64,000 nt of DNA from Saitoella complicata NRRL Y-17804 (lineage: Eukaryota > Ascomycota > Saitoellomycetes > Saitoellales > Saitoellaceae): contig NW_017567021.1 in assembly GCF_001661265.1 (NCBI RefSeq), positions 62,001 through 126,000 on the forward strand, read 5' to 3'. The notes beneath the pieces were generated by a model, which ran no database searches, had not been told where the DNA came from, and worked only from the letters and a program-made list of their open reading frames with translations. This document shows, piece after piece, positions 42,398 to 53,533 of this stretch. Within the stretch, counting starts at the first letter, position 1; every line of letters begins with the position of its first letter. The translations under genes and the position numbers were made by a program.

Positions 42398-42538
42398 AGG
42401 AACATAATTGCTGCCATATACCTTGAATACCTGATAAATGAGATGATCTCCCCACATGTCCATGTCCAGATCCGTCCCCTTGTTCCCCTTGTGTAACCAC
42501 AATGCACCATACCGAAACCCGAATCCCGGAACTCATAC

Positions 42539-43601
42539 TTACTTCTTCCCAAAGAAACTCGTCAACTTACTCATCCCCCTCGTACTCGCCTTCGCCAACT
42601 TCGCAACCCCCTGACTCGTCGCCTTCTTCAACTTCTTCCCATCTCCTCCCTTTCCTGCTTCCACATCCTCCGCTGATCGCTTATTACCGGTCATCGCACT
42701 CATATCCGAATTCGCCGCTGCAGCCGCGAGTGCGTCAGATCGCTGTTTCTTAAGTTCGGCCAAGTAATCCTCGAGTGGTGCGAACGAGTGGGAGGAGAGG
42801 CAGTGGGCTGACCATGTCGGCGGGAGGTAGGATGAGATGAATTCCATTGCGCCCTTTAGTCTTGCCAGGCTCTTTACCTCCTCACTCGCACCACCGTTTT
42901 CGTCTGCGGCGAATGTGAATGGCGCGAGTTGTTTGGTCACGATCTCGTTCTCGATCGTAGGTGGGAGGTTAGAGGCCAGCGTCCGGGCTTTGTGGGTGAG
43001 GAGCGCGAGGAGGCGGGGTGGGGAGAGGCGGTAGAAAGTGCCGTCGTTGAGGGTGGAGCAGCATTGTCGCAAATTCTCCTCCGTCAAGAATGGCCGTAGT
43101 AGGGATGGTACCGACTCCTCTAGATCATCGATCGTCAAGTACCTCCCCACGCTGCCCTCATCCACACTCGCTCCCCGCACTTTGTCCAGATGCGGGAGTA
43201 GGAGGAAGATAGGGTCGATAGGCGTCGCGATGTAGAGCGTCCCATTCTGCTGGACCGTGGAGCCGATGAACCAGGAACGGGATGTAGATGTTGAGGGGTC
43301 GGAGAATTTGGTTAGTTCGTGGAGGGAGGGGGAGGTGGGGCCGGAGAGGAGGTAGCGGGTTGGAAGGGATGTGCGGGGATGTGGGAGGGTTATTATTCGT
43401 AGAGAGTCTTCTGTGGTAGTAACAGTGATTAGTGAGTGAAGATAGGCGCGTCGGGGAGAAGAAGAGGTGGAACGTACGCGTATCAGGGTGGATCAGGATC
43501 CGGGCTGGTGGTGAGGTGACCAATTGCCGCGTCTCCACGACGACTTCTTCCTCCTCGACAGGGTCCGGTTTGCTTCTCGTTCGTCTCGTACTCGGCGGCA
43601 T
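42539..43601 (-). CDS. RNase H2 subunit B with C-terminal PIP box
   Basis: Exons 43478-43601 and 42539-43410 (intron 67 bp, donor GTACGT) give 331 residues. Core blocks: IITLPHPRTSLPTRYLLSG, SRSWFIGSTVQQNGTLYIATPIDPIFLLLPHLDKV, GRYLTIDDL and a helical C-terminal domain (YRLSPPRLLALLTHKARTLA, SSYLPPTWSAHCLSS, EDYLAELKKQR). This matches RNASEH2B/Rnh202, a structural subunit of the trimer that nicks RNA-DNA hybrids and starts ribonucleotide excision repair in the nucleus. The last residues, KLTSFFGKK, form a PCNA-interacting peptide (x-L-T-x-x-F-F), as in human RNASEH2B. The N-terminus is basic and acidic, without a domain. Confidence 0.92.
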
Positions 43602-43817
43602 CTTGCTGTTCCAATGCTTTTGGTGTTCTGTTTTTCTCGAGGACTTCCAACTTCCAAGTATAACGCGCCGACCGCAACCTCGAGCACGTGATTCGATTTG
43701 AGTTCTGCTTTGGGAAAGACACAACACTGACCTCGACGATACCCACCGACCAAGAATGTCGCAGCAAGGTGCGTGATTCCATTGAAGCTCGATTACAGTC
43801 GTAGCTTGACTGGGAAA

Positions 43818-43955
43818 ATGTCGGCAAATGTGCATGGGTTGTTGCAGGGTGGGGTTGCGAGTGGGGAGGTTAGGTTGAGTCCCGGAAAGGTGAAGGGGAA
43901 GGAGTTACAGACGGCTGTTGAGGAGAGTGACAGTGATGATGTGGAGTTTCTTTGA
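43818..43955 (+). CDS. Possible 45-residue microprotein
   Basis: From the ATG at 43818 the frame reads about 45 residues with RLSPGKVKGKELQTAVEE and an acidic SDSDDVEFL end. A donor-like GTGCGT after an upstream ATG (43756-43768) and a GTTGCAG acceptor exist, but that splice shifts out of this frame. It lies divergent to RNase H2B. The codon pattern resembles neighbours, but length alone cannot prove it. Confidence 0.2.
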   Translation: MSANVHGLLQGGVASGEVRLSPGKVKGKELQTAVEESDSDDVEFL

Positions 43956-44349
43956 GATTTGCGCAAACTCAGATTACATTTTTGGAGATAGCGTATGTTC
44001 ATAACCTACAACACAACTCGACTCATTCTGAAGTAAACTGCAGCGAGTGCCTAATAACTTATTACCTTTGTATGGCGTAACGTGGGTAACTCCGTCCTAT
44101 GTTGGCACATTCATGGTTCATCGACATATCGAGATTATGATTCATGTGGTGGAAGGTTTCGCCCTCTTTCTCACGATCAAGACAAACATAACTGTGACCT
44201 TAGTCTGAATCACCATATCGAGGAGAATCGCCAAAATCGCTGTCACTGGAATCAATCCACTCAAACCGTGGGGTCCACTGTAGCTTGGGGCACTGCTCTC
44301 GCACGAAAAGCGTGTCTTTGAAGACCTCAGTGTAGGTATCAACACGCTC
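43956..44349. other. Intergenic
   Basis: 3' side of the F-box gene (-). Nothing supported. Confidence 0.3.
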
Positions 44350-45705
44350 TTAGCATGGGAACATTGTCTGAACTTTGTAACGAGGCAGAAGGGATGAGTC
44401 CAAAGCTGGTAAATCTCCTCCGTAATGGTCAGAATAGTCCTGTATCCGCAGGTAACGCAGTCTCCGGCAATGTTGGGCGAGCAACGTAAGATGGTGTTTT
44501 TGAAACCACAGAGCCGAGCCAACCTTGCACACAAAATTGAGGGTTTCAAGATCCGGTAAAGCACGGATGATTGCATCGAGGTGTTCAGGCACCCTTATTA
44601 GGGTGGTCCTCCAACTTGTCACCTCCAGACGGAGCGATCTGAGTTTAGGATGCGTTTCCGCCAAGATTTTTAAGCCATTTCCACCCTCTTCCAAGGACTC
44701 CTCAAAATCCAGAAGTTGGAGTTTCCTCAAGTTAGGACACGCGCCGGCGGACGACAGATAACGGATGGCTGGGTTCGCAGTTGTATCCGCGAGATTCGCT
44801 GTAATGTTTTCTAACTGGCCAAGGTGAGGGAGAATGCGGGCGAGGGGTTTCCCCTCAATTGTCACGCGTAAGATCCTCAACGCGGCGAACGGCCTCTATC
44901 GGAGAATCATAAATCGAATCGATATGCGACATTGTGAGAATTGTGTGATCAGGATCGGGATAGTGTAAGAAGCTGACACTCTCAGGACCCGTATCCAATA
45001 CCTTTAGATTTGGCAGGTCCGCGAGCTTCGTCATGATGATGGGCGACAGGAGGAGCATAGAATTCCGGGAAGCCATAACCCCATACATCTCAAGCGACTC
45101 CCAGGTGGCATCAAGGAACTTGAGCACTGCATGTTTCATTTCATTTGCAACTCTGGCGGACCCTCAACATGCACCAAGTCACTGTCACAGACCGTCAGAC
45201 GTATCAACGATTCGCACTGACACAGAAGTCGAAACGTGGCAGGATAAACATACTGCCCAGTCAGCACCAGCACTTCGAGTCTCGGCGTTACATAACTCGG
45301 CAACAAATAACTCCAAGACAGCAGGTTGGCCTCTTGTCTGCTCCACTCACAATCTCCGACAAGCATCTTCAGATTTGGGAAGATGGGAGTTTGTACATGT
45401 TCGCAATGTCTCAACCCTCCCAAATCACAGTCTACCCTCTGCACCAAATTGCGAATCTTCACGTACAACTCAATGCTCAGAAATTGGAGCTGAACTTTCG
45501 AGGGAGTCTGCCAAAGTACCGGAAATGCATGGCGATAGAAAACGCGACACGTGCGACCAGCTTGAAGAAGATGCCGACTGTTCTGCCATTGATCAGCAGG
45601 GTCGACGCCGAGATCGTCGACGAAATGGCCAAAGACTAATCGTGCGAGTTCAGGGACTTCGAAGACCCTCGCATAGGCAAGATCCTGTGAATTGTTGTGG
45701 GCCAT
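44350..45705 (-). CDS. F-box/LRR-like protein
   Basis: Three-exon model: 45183-45705, 45002-45126 and 44350-44895 (introns 56 and 106 bp) gives 397 residues with closed phases. The start, ARVFEVPELARLVFGHF... LLQAGRTCRVFYRHAFPVLWQ, is a typical fungal F-box. After it come irregular leucine-rich repeats: FPNLKMLVG, TPRLEVLVLTG, CESLIRLTVCD, LADLPNLK, ALRILRVTIEG, CPNLRKLQLLDF, HPKLRSLRLEV, LPDLETLNFV and CRRLRYLRIQDY. F-box proteins bind Skp1 in SCF ubiquitin ligases and present a substrate through the repeats. The target is unknown. Such genes are numerous and fast-evolving in fungi, so the splice choices are less certain than elsewhere. The first donor GTGACT is weak. Confidence 0.65.
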
Positions 45706-46384
45706 CGAGCGCCGCCCCCAACGAATTAGGATTTAGAATATTCGCAGACAAGGTTGTCACGGCGTAAATCCGCAGCTGCTGGTAGCACGATCAATCAGCG
45801 TGAACGTGGAGGTCTGAGCTCATTTTGTCGTAGAGGTGTCAGAACCTAATCAAACGGGCGGTAACCGCGTAATAATCAATCGATCGCGATAGAGCGTCTA
45901 TACAAATAAGGTTGCATCGTACCGGCTTTAGCAAGGCACGTTCTCGCTCAGCGAAACGAGTGCAATAGAACTTCTCGGTTTTGATTAGGACGACCAACTG
46001 AAGTGCAATCATCTCCCGCTTCTCTACTTGCCATTCGCACGAAGAAACCTCCTTGATCCCGTCAATTGACCGTTGCCAGGATTCTTGCTAAAATTAGAAC
46101 TTGGCGTAATTTCCGTGCGCGGCTGTGCGTTCGATTGTTCTGAACACGTGCCGCAGTCAACAACGTACCGGTACGTACACTTCGTCCTCGACCGCGAATC
46201 GCAAGGACCCCGACAAATTTCTTAACGACAGTGCCTCTTTCATTTGCTTCAAAGGGGCGTCATACCATTAGGCAGCTGGTTCTGTCGCTATTTATATCCT
46301 TTCGGCCTTTCTCCTGAGCCTTAACGGTCGTTTCGATACATTCCTCCTCCTTTATTGCGGCGCAAGATCATTGCGGTTTCGAGA
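45706..46384. other. Divergent intergenic region
   Basis: Between the F-box gene (-) and the CSC1-like gene (+). AT-rich patches but no clear element. Confidence 0.35.
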
Positions 46385-49306
46385 ATGTCGGATTCAACCT
46401 CCAGCTTCATCTCGGCACCATACGTCCCTGCCGTGTTCAAACGCGCAGTGGATATCCCCGAGCTCATCAAGTACGCGAACGCAACAGGCTCAGGCGGCAA
46501 ATTCGGTCTCAAATCGATTATTGCGTCCGTCATTACCTCGCTCGTAATTTCACTTCTCACACTTGTTGTTTTCTGTCTGTTGAGACCGAATCATACGGTG
46601 GTGTACGCGCCGAAACTCAAATATGCCGATGAGAAACACCAACCCCCGAGGGTTGATCGCGGGTTTTTCTCGTGGATTAAACCGCTTGTGCGGATGAAAG
46701 AAGGGGAGTTGCTTGAACGGTTGGGGTTGGATGCAGTTGTGTACCTCCGGACGCTTCGTATGCTGAGGTACATGTTCTCTGTGCTGGCTTTGATCGGATG
46801 CTGCATGCTCATTCCTGTCAATGTCATCATCAACCTCAAGTCCTCAACATTTGCTTCGTCGACTCTCTCTACAAACCCCCTCGCTCTACTCTCTATCGAG
46901 GGAATCTATGGCAAGTGGTTGGCTTTCCACATTGCCTGCGCATGGCTCTTCACCGCCATCGTCGCGTACTTCATCCACCGAAACTACGTCCAAGTACTTC
47001 GACTAAAGGGTACTTGGTTTAGAAGTATGGAATATCAAGCAGCATTATCGAGTCGAACATTAATGGTAACCGACATCCCCTCAAAATGGCGCAACGACGA
47101 CGCATTCCGCCGTCTCGCCAATGAGATATCCGAGGGACAGGAATACGCCCAAGCCCGCATCGGCCGCGAAGTCAAAAATCTCCCCGACCTCATCGAGGAT
47201 CACGAGCAAGCTGTACGGAAGTTGGAGAAGCTTTTGGCGAATTACCTCAAGAACCCGGATAAGTTGCCCAATAAACGGCCTACGACGAAAGATCCGAAAA
47301 CGAAGGAGGTTGTTGATGCGATTGATTACTATACGGATCACATCGCTGCGCTGGAGGCGAAAATTGAGACGGTGCGGGAGTCGATTGATGAACATGGGAC
47401 GAGGCAGTATGGTTTTGTTTCATATGCCGCGATTCCATACGCTCACGGAGTCGCGCGGAAACGCAAGAGGAAGTCGATTAAGGGCGCGTCTACGACACTC
47501 TGCCCTCCTCCACAAGATATTCTGTGGAAGAACCTCAACACACCCAAGCCGAAGCGGAGGACGAACAGGTTCGTCGGCGCTCTCCTGTTTTTCGCGCTGA
47601 GTGTGTTGTGGATCGTGCCTAACGCACTCATTGCCACTTTCATCTCAAATATCTATAACCTCGGCCTCGTATGGCCTGCGTTCCAGTCGCAGATATACCG
47701 CTACCCAACGTTCTGGGCAATCATGCAGGGTGTGCTGGCACCAATTATCCTAGCGATGTTTTTCATGCTCTTACCAAGTATCATGAGACGAATCAGTGTT
47801 TGGCAGGGCGATATGACCAAATCCTCAAGAGAGCGAAGCGTGATGAGTAAGTTGTACTTCTTTTTCGTCGTCAACAATTTGCTCATTTTCACTCTCTTTG
47901 GAACGGTGTGGAATTTGATCGCGGCGATTATCACGGCTGCGGCTAATCAGGATGGGACGAATGTGAGTATTTGGAGTGCAATCAAGGATTATCATTTGCT
48001 TGATAATGCTGCGGGTGCGGTTGTTGGTGTGAGTACGTTTTGGATTACGTACTTGGTGCAGCGGAATTTGTCGGTTATGTTGGATCTGGTACAGTTAGTC
48101 TCGCTTCTGATTCGGACGTTCAAGAAGAACTCGATGGCGCCGACGCCGAGGGAAATGATTGAGTGGACGGCGCCGCAGAATTTCGATTATGCGTCGTACT
48201 ACAATGCGGCGTTGTTCTATGCTACCATCGGGTTGTCGTACGGACTCATTGCGCCCTTGGTGTTGCCGTTCGCCGTTATCGTGTTCTGGGTGAGTTCCTT
48301 CCTGTACAAGTACAACTTGATGTACGTCTCCCAAACGAAAATCGAGTCCGGTGGCCGCTACTGGCGCATGATGGTCAACCGCCTCATCTTTGCGTCCTGT
48401 TTCGCCAACGTGGTATTCTTCGCCATCGTGTGGGTACAGTACGACATTCTCAAAGCTGTTTACGTCGCCCCACTCCCATTCTTAATGGTCGGGTTCAAGT
48501 TGTACTTGACGTTCGTATTTGATTCGCAGTTCGATTATTACATCCCTGGAGGACCGAAGAAGGGTGTTGAGGTTGGTGCGATGCCGAGCCCGCCTATGGC
48601 GATCTACTCTGGCAAAGACCGTCTTGCTGAGCGTTTCGGTCACTCGAGTTTGCATCAGCCGTTGGCGAAGGTCATGGTGCATGCCAAGGCACAGCACTTG
48701 TTGCCATATGTCTACCAGGGTAAGAACGGACCAGCGCCAACGACGGGCATGCTGAATACTGGAGCTGCTCCAGCGACGTATGAGGTCGTTGCGGAGAACG
48801 AACTCGATTTCGGGAAGTACAAGGATCGTGCGGACTTTGCTGAATTCAGGCAGGATGATGGCGATATCGATGGTAGCCGGAAGAACGAGGAACCGTTCGA
48901 TCTGGTGACCCAGACTGAGGGTATGCTCTCGCACCCGCACCCACCACAAGCCTACGACCCCGCATACTATCACGACCGAACACCAAGTCCGGGCGTCAAC
49001 ACTTTATACCCACAAGCCTACAACAACTCCGACTACTTCGGCAAAGTCCCCACGAACGGAAGCGGAATGGCGACCCCAGATGATAGATTCGAGATGCAGC
49101 CTGTTATGGCGGGTGGATACGTCGGTGCGGAGAATGATAGACAGGGCTTGTTGACGCAGGACACGGGATATTACCCACCGCGTGGACCACCGGCTAGACA
49201 AGCATCGTTTGCGTCTGCGGCGTCTGCTGGGATGGAAAGGACGGGGAGTGATAGGAGTAATGGGTATGGACAGGGGTATGATTATTATAGGCAGCCAAGA
49301 CGATAA
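46385..49306 (+). CDS. CSC1/OSCA/TMEM63-type cation channel (DUF221)
   Basis: A single exon of 973 residues. Layout: a first span (about 45-70, SIIASVITSLVISLLTLVVF), then YAPKLKYADEKHQPPRVDRGFFSWIKPLVRMKEGELLERLGLDAVVYLRTLRM, the canonical N-terminal region. Two spans follow, then a cytosolic RRM-like region with RTLMVTDIPSKWRNDD and FVSYAAIPYAHGVAR. After that comes the DUF221 pore block of about eight spans (APQNFDYASYYNAALFYATIGLSYGLIAPLVLP is diagnostic), then a long disordered cytosolic tail rich in Tyr, Pro and Gly. Relatives include yeast Csc1 and Rsn1 and plant OSCA, osmosensitive calcium-permeable channels. The ATG at 46385 is used; upstream codons lack an ATG. Lack of introns is unusual among neighbours. 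Confidence 0.93.
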   Translation: MSDSTSSFISAPYVPAVFKRAVDIPELIKYANATGSGGKFGLKSIIASVITSLVISLLTLVVFCLLRPNHTVVYAPKLKYADEKHQPPRVDRGFFSWIKPLVRMKEGELLERLGLDAVVYLRTLRMLRYMFSVLALIGCCMLIPVNVIINLKSSTFASSTLSTNPLALLSIEGIYGKWLAFHIACAWLFTAIVAYFIHRNYVQVLRLKGTWFRSMEYQAALSSRTLMVTDIPSKWRNDDAFRRLANEISEGQEYAQARIGREVKNLPDLIEDHEQAVRKLEKLLANYLKNPDKLPNKRPTTKDPKTKEVVDAIDYYTDHIAALEAKIETVRESIDEHGTRQYGFVSYAAIPYAHGVARKRKRKSIKGASTTLCPPPQDILWKNLNTPKPKRRTNRFVGALLFFALSVLWIVPNALIATFISNIYNLGLVWPAFQSQIYRYPTFWAIMQGVLAPIILAMFFMLLPSIMRRISVWQGDMTKSSRERSVMSKLYFFFVVNNLLIFTLFGTVWNLIAAIITAAANQDGTNVSIWSAIKDYHLLDNAAGAVVGVSTFWITYLVQRNLSVMLDLVQLVSLLIRTFKKNSMAPTPREMIEWTAPQNFDYASYYNAALFYATIGLSYGLIAPLVLPFAVIVFWVSSFLYKYNLMYVSQTKIESGGRYWRMMVNRLIFASCFANVVFFAIVWVQYDILKAVYVAPLPFLMVGFKLYLTFVFDSQFDYYIPGGPKKGVEVGAMPSPPMAIYSGKDRLAERFGHSSLHQPLAKVMVHAKAQHLLPYVYQGKNGPAPTTGMLNTGAAPATYEVVAENELDFGKYKDRADFAEFRQDDGDIDGSRKNEEPFDLVTQTEGMLSHPHPPQAYDPAYYHDRTPSPGVNTLYPQAYNNSDYFGKVPTNGSGMATPDDRFEMQPVMAGGYVGAENDRQGLLTQDTGYYPPRGPPARQASFASAASAGMERTGSDRSNGYGQGYDYYRQPRR

Positions 49307-49687
49307 ATTGGGGCACGAGGGATAGATTAAATACCTATCGGTTTAGGATTACGTATACGGACTTGGATAGCTATAGCTGTAGGTAGAACCAGATGAGGCG
49401 TTGCAATGGATTTTGGCTGACATATATACCGTTTATAAACATTTCTTTTGCAGCCTGTTCCCTGTCTTGTCGGTTTTGCTTCTTGTCTTGACCGCCGTGT
49501 GCCTCATGACTTTCATTCTAATTAAACGCTGAATTGATGAGGTTTTAAAGACGCGACAGCGTATGTATTTAGCAGATTCGCACGGTGGGTGCATCTTCGT
49601 TACAGCAGCTGTGACTTCGAATGCGAACCCCGGATTTACGCAAGCTCTTGGTGCACATCACCAGAGATCACTCAACAGAGTCCAACA
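49307..49687. other. Intergenic
   Basis: Between two plus-strand genes: 3' UTR of the CSC1-like gene and promoter of the dolichyl-diphosphatase gene. Nothing else seen. Confidence 0.35.
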
Positions 49688-50432
49688 ATGGATCACCTTA
49701 AGGCACATACGAATTGCCCTCCCGCACCATACGTTTCTCTCTGTATGTACACCTTTTGCAGCTGCCTTGCAGTTGGACTGACCGTTGAGTGCAGCCCTCA
49801 CCCACGTCTCCTACGACGCTTCAAGCCCGTACTCCCTCCCCCTCGCCTACCTAACCCTGACACCCCTCCTCCTCCTCATTATCTACTCCACCCTCTTCCT
49901 CTCTACCCGCCAATTCTTAATCCTGGTCGCCCTCGCCGGTCAGTTGGTAAATGAAGCCATCAACTATGTGTTGAAGAAGTTGTTGAAGGAGGCACGACCG
50001 GTTCTACCGGGGCTGGATGAGGCGGTTGGGAAGGGGTATGGGATGCCGAGTAGTCATTCGCAGTTTATGGGGTTTTGGGCAGGAGTTGTGGTTGTCGTGT
50101 TGTATGGGAAGTTGGGACATAGGTATACGGCTCCGCAACGGATCGCATTGAGTGTTGCTGCGGTGACGCTCTCAACCCTGGTCTGCGTTTCGAGGGTTGT
50201 GCTTGGGTATCATTCGATCAAGCAGGTTGTTGTTGGGAACTCGCTTGGGTATGTGTTGGCGAGCGTGTGGTGGTTTGCTGTGCAGGAGTTGCAACGGTGG
50301 GGAGTTTCGGGGTGGGTGTTGCAACTATGGCCAATGAAGCTAATGTATGTGAAGGATATGTTTGGAGAAGGTCCTGGTTTAAAGGAGGAGTGGCAGAGGT
50401 GGAGGGCAAGTGGGGCAAAGAAGGGTCAGTAG
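49688..50432 (+). CDS. CAX4: Dolichyl-diphosphatase (PAP2 family)
   Basis: Exons 49688-49742 and 49795-50432 (intron 52 bp, donor GTATGT) give 230 residues. The first exon supplies MDHLKAHTNCPPAPYVSL, which joins SLTHVSYDASSPYS, the family's usual opening. The PAP2 motifs are complete: KKLLKEARP (K-x6-RP), then GMPSSHSQ (PSxH) and SRVVLGYHSIKQV (SRxxxxxHxxxQ/D). About four to five membrane spans are visible. In the ER this enzyme converts dolichyl diphosphate to dolichyl phosphate, recycling the carrier for N-glycosylation. The length matches the yeast enzyme (239). Confidence 0.92.
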
Positions 50433-50996
50433 AGAGTGGTTCGGGAGACTCAGAAAGATTGCAAGAAGACACGGAGAACCTGAATGGACGTTTAAACACT
50501 CTATAATCAGCTAGATAGCTAGGATAGGACAAATGCCTACCTCGGCGTGGTCAGATGTCTTCCGAAGAGCATGCGACGGAGCTCACAAGGAGGAACTCGA
50601 AAGGCGGCCAGGCGCAACAGATACCGGTGAAAGATGATAGAACAGAACTTAGGATCAGAGCCCCTATAAACGTCTTTCTCGGGTCATCGTCTTCCATTCG
50701 CTTCCATACCAGTCTGCCCAGAACGAGTCACGAGCCTCTCACTGCCCTGTATTCGAGGACGACATCTACAGCTCGCAGCTCCGCAAAGACGATGAAATCT
50801 ATCATTTTAAACGCATACAACGTTTGAAACACCAGCCTAACCAAGAGACGCGGCCTCTTGAGTCTATCGTATAACATATCCGTCCGAATCCCGATGCTCC
50901 TTGCCAGCAAAATAACATTAAACACCAATAACGCCGGAAAGCTTCACAAACACACACAAACACACTCATCACTCCATTGTCCAACTCAGCAGCCAT
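50433..50996. other. Convergent intergenic region
   Basis: 3' ends of the dolichyl-diphosphatase gene (+) and the cyclin gene (-). A 90-codon plus frame at 50555-50827 has no motif. Confidence 0.35.
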
Positions 50997-52205
50997 CTAC
51001 GGGCTTTCCAACTCATAAGGACTTTCCACCTTGCTGTCAGGTTTTATTAAGTCATCGTTCGAGTCCGCCAATTCCCCTGATGTGCCGCCCCCGTTCGCGG
51101 GGGTTTCGCCGTCAGATGCGACATGAATTTTCGGGCTTATTAGACTTTGGACCGAATCTGCGGTGATGGGTCGCTCGGTCTCGGTGACTGTACTCTCCGA
51201 CGCTCCATTTGTTTCGGGTTTCGCAATGGACTCAGGATCTGCCTCTGTAGTCGGTGTCACCTCCTGATTAGGCTCCTCAGTCTTCATCCTCTTCATTGAA
51301 CCCGCATCAGACTGCGATTCCTCCCCCTCCCTTCCCCTCTTCACCCCATTCGCACCACTCTCACTCCACTGACTTTGACTCGCCGGTGTACCCGTCCCAC
51401 TCGCGGTAACGATGTGTCCCTCCTCCGTCGGATCATGCGCAACATACTTCTGCCTTCCCGGAATCTTCGAATACAAATCCGCCATCGTCTCACACGCGTC
51501 CCTAATTTCCTCAATACTCGCATCCACCAACTCATACCACTTCTTCCCCCCATGCTCCCTTGGAATCATCAGTTCCGCCTTCGTATATCTCCATGCAAAG
51601 TAGAATGCCGCGGCTGCGATGGCATTTGGACGGTAACGGAGGGAAAGGGTGGTGCGGAAAGAATCGTTGATGAATACCCATGCGGATTGGCTTAGTTCCT
51701 TTGAGCCGCTGAAGAGTTTGCAGAGGTCCATGATAAGCATGTAGGGATGTGGAATCGTTAGGTCGAAACAGAGGGCTGTGAGCATTCGGGTCTCGTGGAG
51801 CATGATCTGATCCTGCCATTTCCAGAATTCTTTTGTGTATTCGTCGACTTCGGCCTGGTCGTTCTTTTGTGCGACGCGGACGATACAGATAATGAAATCC
51901 TTCAATTTCCTGTGCGATTCTTCGACTTTCATGGCAACGAAGAGCGCGGTGGCTCCAATCTCGTAATAATGATTCGTCTTCAAAGAATGGCGCATATAAA
52001 ACCGGTGTAAGAAGACGCAAGCTGTGCTCACCGTAACCTGTGGCAACTTCAACAATGACGCGACGTTAATAATGAACGAAACGCCCTTTGCTCGCTGCCA
52101 TTCTTCTTGGTCGAGGGTGATGCCGTCGAGGGCGGAGGGGGTTAGTTTGAAGTCCTCTTTCTGGAAGTACCATTGTGAGGCACTCGCGAAATTTGAGGAA
52201 GACAT
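50997..52205 (-). CDS. Cyclin T/K-like transcription cyclin
   Basis: A single exon of 402 residues. The cyclin box starts with QWYFQKEDFKLTPSALDGI and WQRAKGVSFIINVASLLKLPQVTVSTACVFLHRFYMRHSL. ATALFVAMKVEESHRKLKDFI follows, then the second cyclin fold with ETRMLTALCFDLTIPHPYMLIMDLCKLF and RYRPNAIAAAAFYFAWRYTKAEL, to about residue 255. The tail is disordered and acidic with a basic patch (KRGREGEE.. KRMKTEE), likely a nuclear localisation signal. This order matches Pch1/cyclin T and Ctk2/cyclin K, partners of Cdk9 or Ctk1 that phosphorylate the Pol II CTD. I cannot decide between P-TEFb and CTDK-I. Translation starts at ATG 52205. Confidence 0.88.
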   Translation of the reverse strand: MSSSNFASASQWYFQKEDFKLTPSALDGITLDQEEWQRAKGVSFIINVASLLKLPQVTVSTACVFLHRFYMRHSLKTNHYYEIGATALFVAMKVEESHRKLKDFIICIVRVAQKNDQAEVDEYTKEFWKWQDQIMLHETRMLTALCFDLTIPHPYMLIMDLCKLFSGSKELSQSAWVFINDSFRTTLSLRYRPNAIAAAAFYFAWRYTKAELMIPREHGGKKWYELVDASIEEIRDACETMADLYSKIPGRQKYVAHDPTEEGHIVTASGTGTPASQSQWSESGANGVKRGREGEESQSDAGSMKRMKTEEPNQEVTPTTEADPESIAKPETNGASESTVTETERPITADSVQSLISPKIHVASDGETPANGGGTSGELADSNDDLIKPDSKVESPYELESP

Positions 52206-52600
52206 CGCCAATTGCTGGGTAGTTTAGTGCCGGAGAGGCTGGTGCGAAGTGTTTGGTGTTTGGTGTTTGAGATGAGAGTACGAGACTACGTTACCGTGCA
52301 TGAGCCGAATTGGGCCAGCGTACAAAGCAGCTCCAGTCAGCTGAAGAGAGGATTCGAATGCTCGAAAGATCACGGTTGTATGCGGTATGAAGTGTATCAT
52401 TGTATATCCACAAAGGCGTGTCTCTACCGCTTAAAGATGCCCATCAATCTTCGATCATATACCAGCATGAAATAGACCCAAAAACTAGAACCAAAATTGC
52501 GATAAAGCAGACCCACCGAACCTTACTTCTCTTTTTGCCCATCGTATCTCCTCTTCGTTCACCTCTCACATTAACCATGCGTCGCTTCGCTCCTCATCGC
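52206..52600. other. Intergenic
   Basis: Cyclin promoter and eIF3f 3' UTR, both minus strand. Nothing else seen. Confidence 0.35.
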
Positions 52601-53533
52601 TTACACCAACCCAACCAACTTGGAGCCAATGGCCAACTGCGTCCTCACCGTCTCCGCCAGATAAACAACCATCAACACATCCTGCAAATGGCTATTGAAC
52701 ATCTTCTCCACCTCCGTCTCATCCAACTTCGGCGCTTGACTCAACGTATCCATCAAAAATCGTCCAACAGCATTATTCGCTCTCTCGCTTCCACTAAGCA
52801 CACGGCTGACGTAGGCGGAGACACGGTCGATCATGGAGAGGACTTCGGTGATAGAGCGCTCGAGGGCGGAGATATCGGAGGTTGGGATCGCAGTGCGCGT
52901 GCTGGAAGCCTTGGCTGATGCAATGACCTCCAATCCAGTTCTCTCGGCATCCCCGTACCTCACCTCCGACGCGACAGGGACGAAGAGACACGAGTCCGCC
53001 GCACGCTCGGGGGTGATACCGACAACACTCGAAACATACGTCTCAACAGCCATCTCCTTCCCCGCCTTAGTAGACATCGTCAAATGAACACAAGGCCCGG
53101 AGGGAATTTCGGAAGCGTAGAAATTCTGGATGAGGGCGGAGAAGGCGTTGAGGGAGGGGTGGGTGGCGTACCATCCGACCAGGACTTCTTTTGGGTTTGC
53201 GCGTTGGTGGAGGGCGTACATCGTCTTGTGATACTCCATGTCGACCTCAACCTGTTCATCCTCCTAATTAGCATTCAATTGTTAACCTTGAAGGGGCAGG
53301 GTGCGTACCTGCTCGGATGATTCGTTATGCGGCACAGCAAAACAGTTCCTGATCTCGACCTCTGTACCATCTTCGCTCCTGACACCCAACAAAGTTCCAA
53401 TCACTCTCTCCTGTGAATCGGCGGGGCGACGGAGGGCGTGGTCGAGGATGGAGAACATCACCAAAGGATCAACCACAACCTTGAGGGGGACATTGGAGCC
53501 CAGGGTGGGGCGGGCGAGGGTGAGGGCTGGCAT
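52601..53533 (-). CDS. Translation initiation factor eIF3 subunit F
   Basis: Exons 53309-53533 and 52601-53263 (intron 45 bp, one of the shortest) give 295 residues. The MPN domain covers about residues 16-150: [75 protein letters not shown]. The metal-binding ExnHxHx10D motif of active JAMM proteases is incomplete (no second His of HxH), as usual for eIF3f. The C-terminal helical region contains [16 protein letters not shown] and [15 protein letters not shown]. The protein belongs to the eIF3 core that binds the 40S subunit. The length fits fungal orthologues. The gene is tandem with the mitochondrial bL9 gene upstream. Confidence 0.95.
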
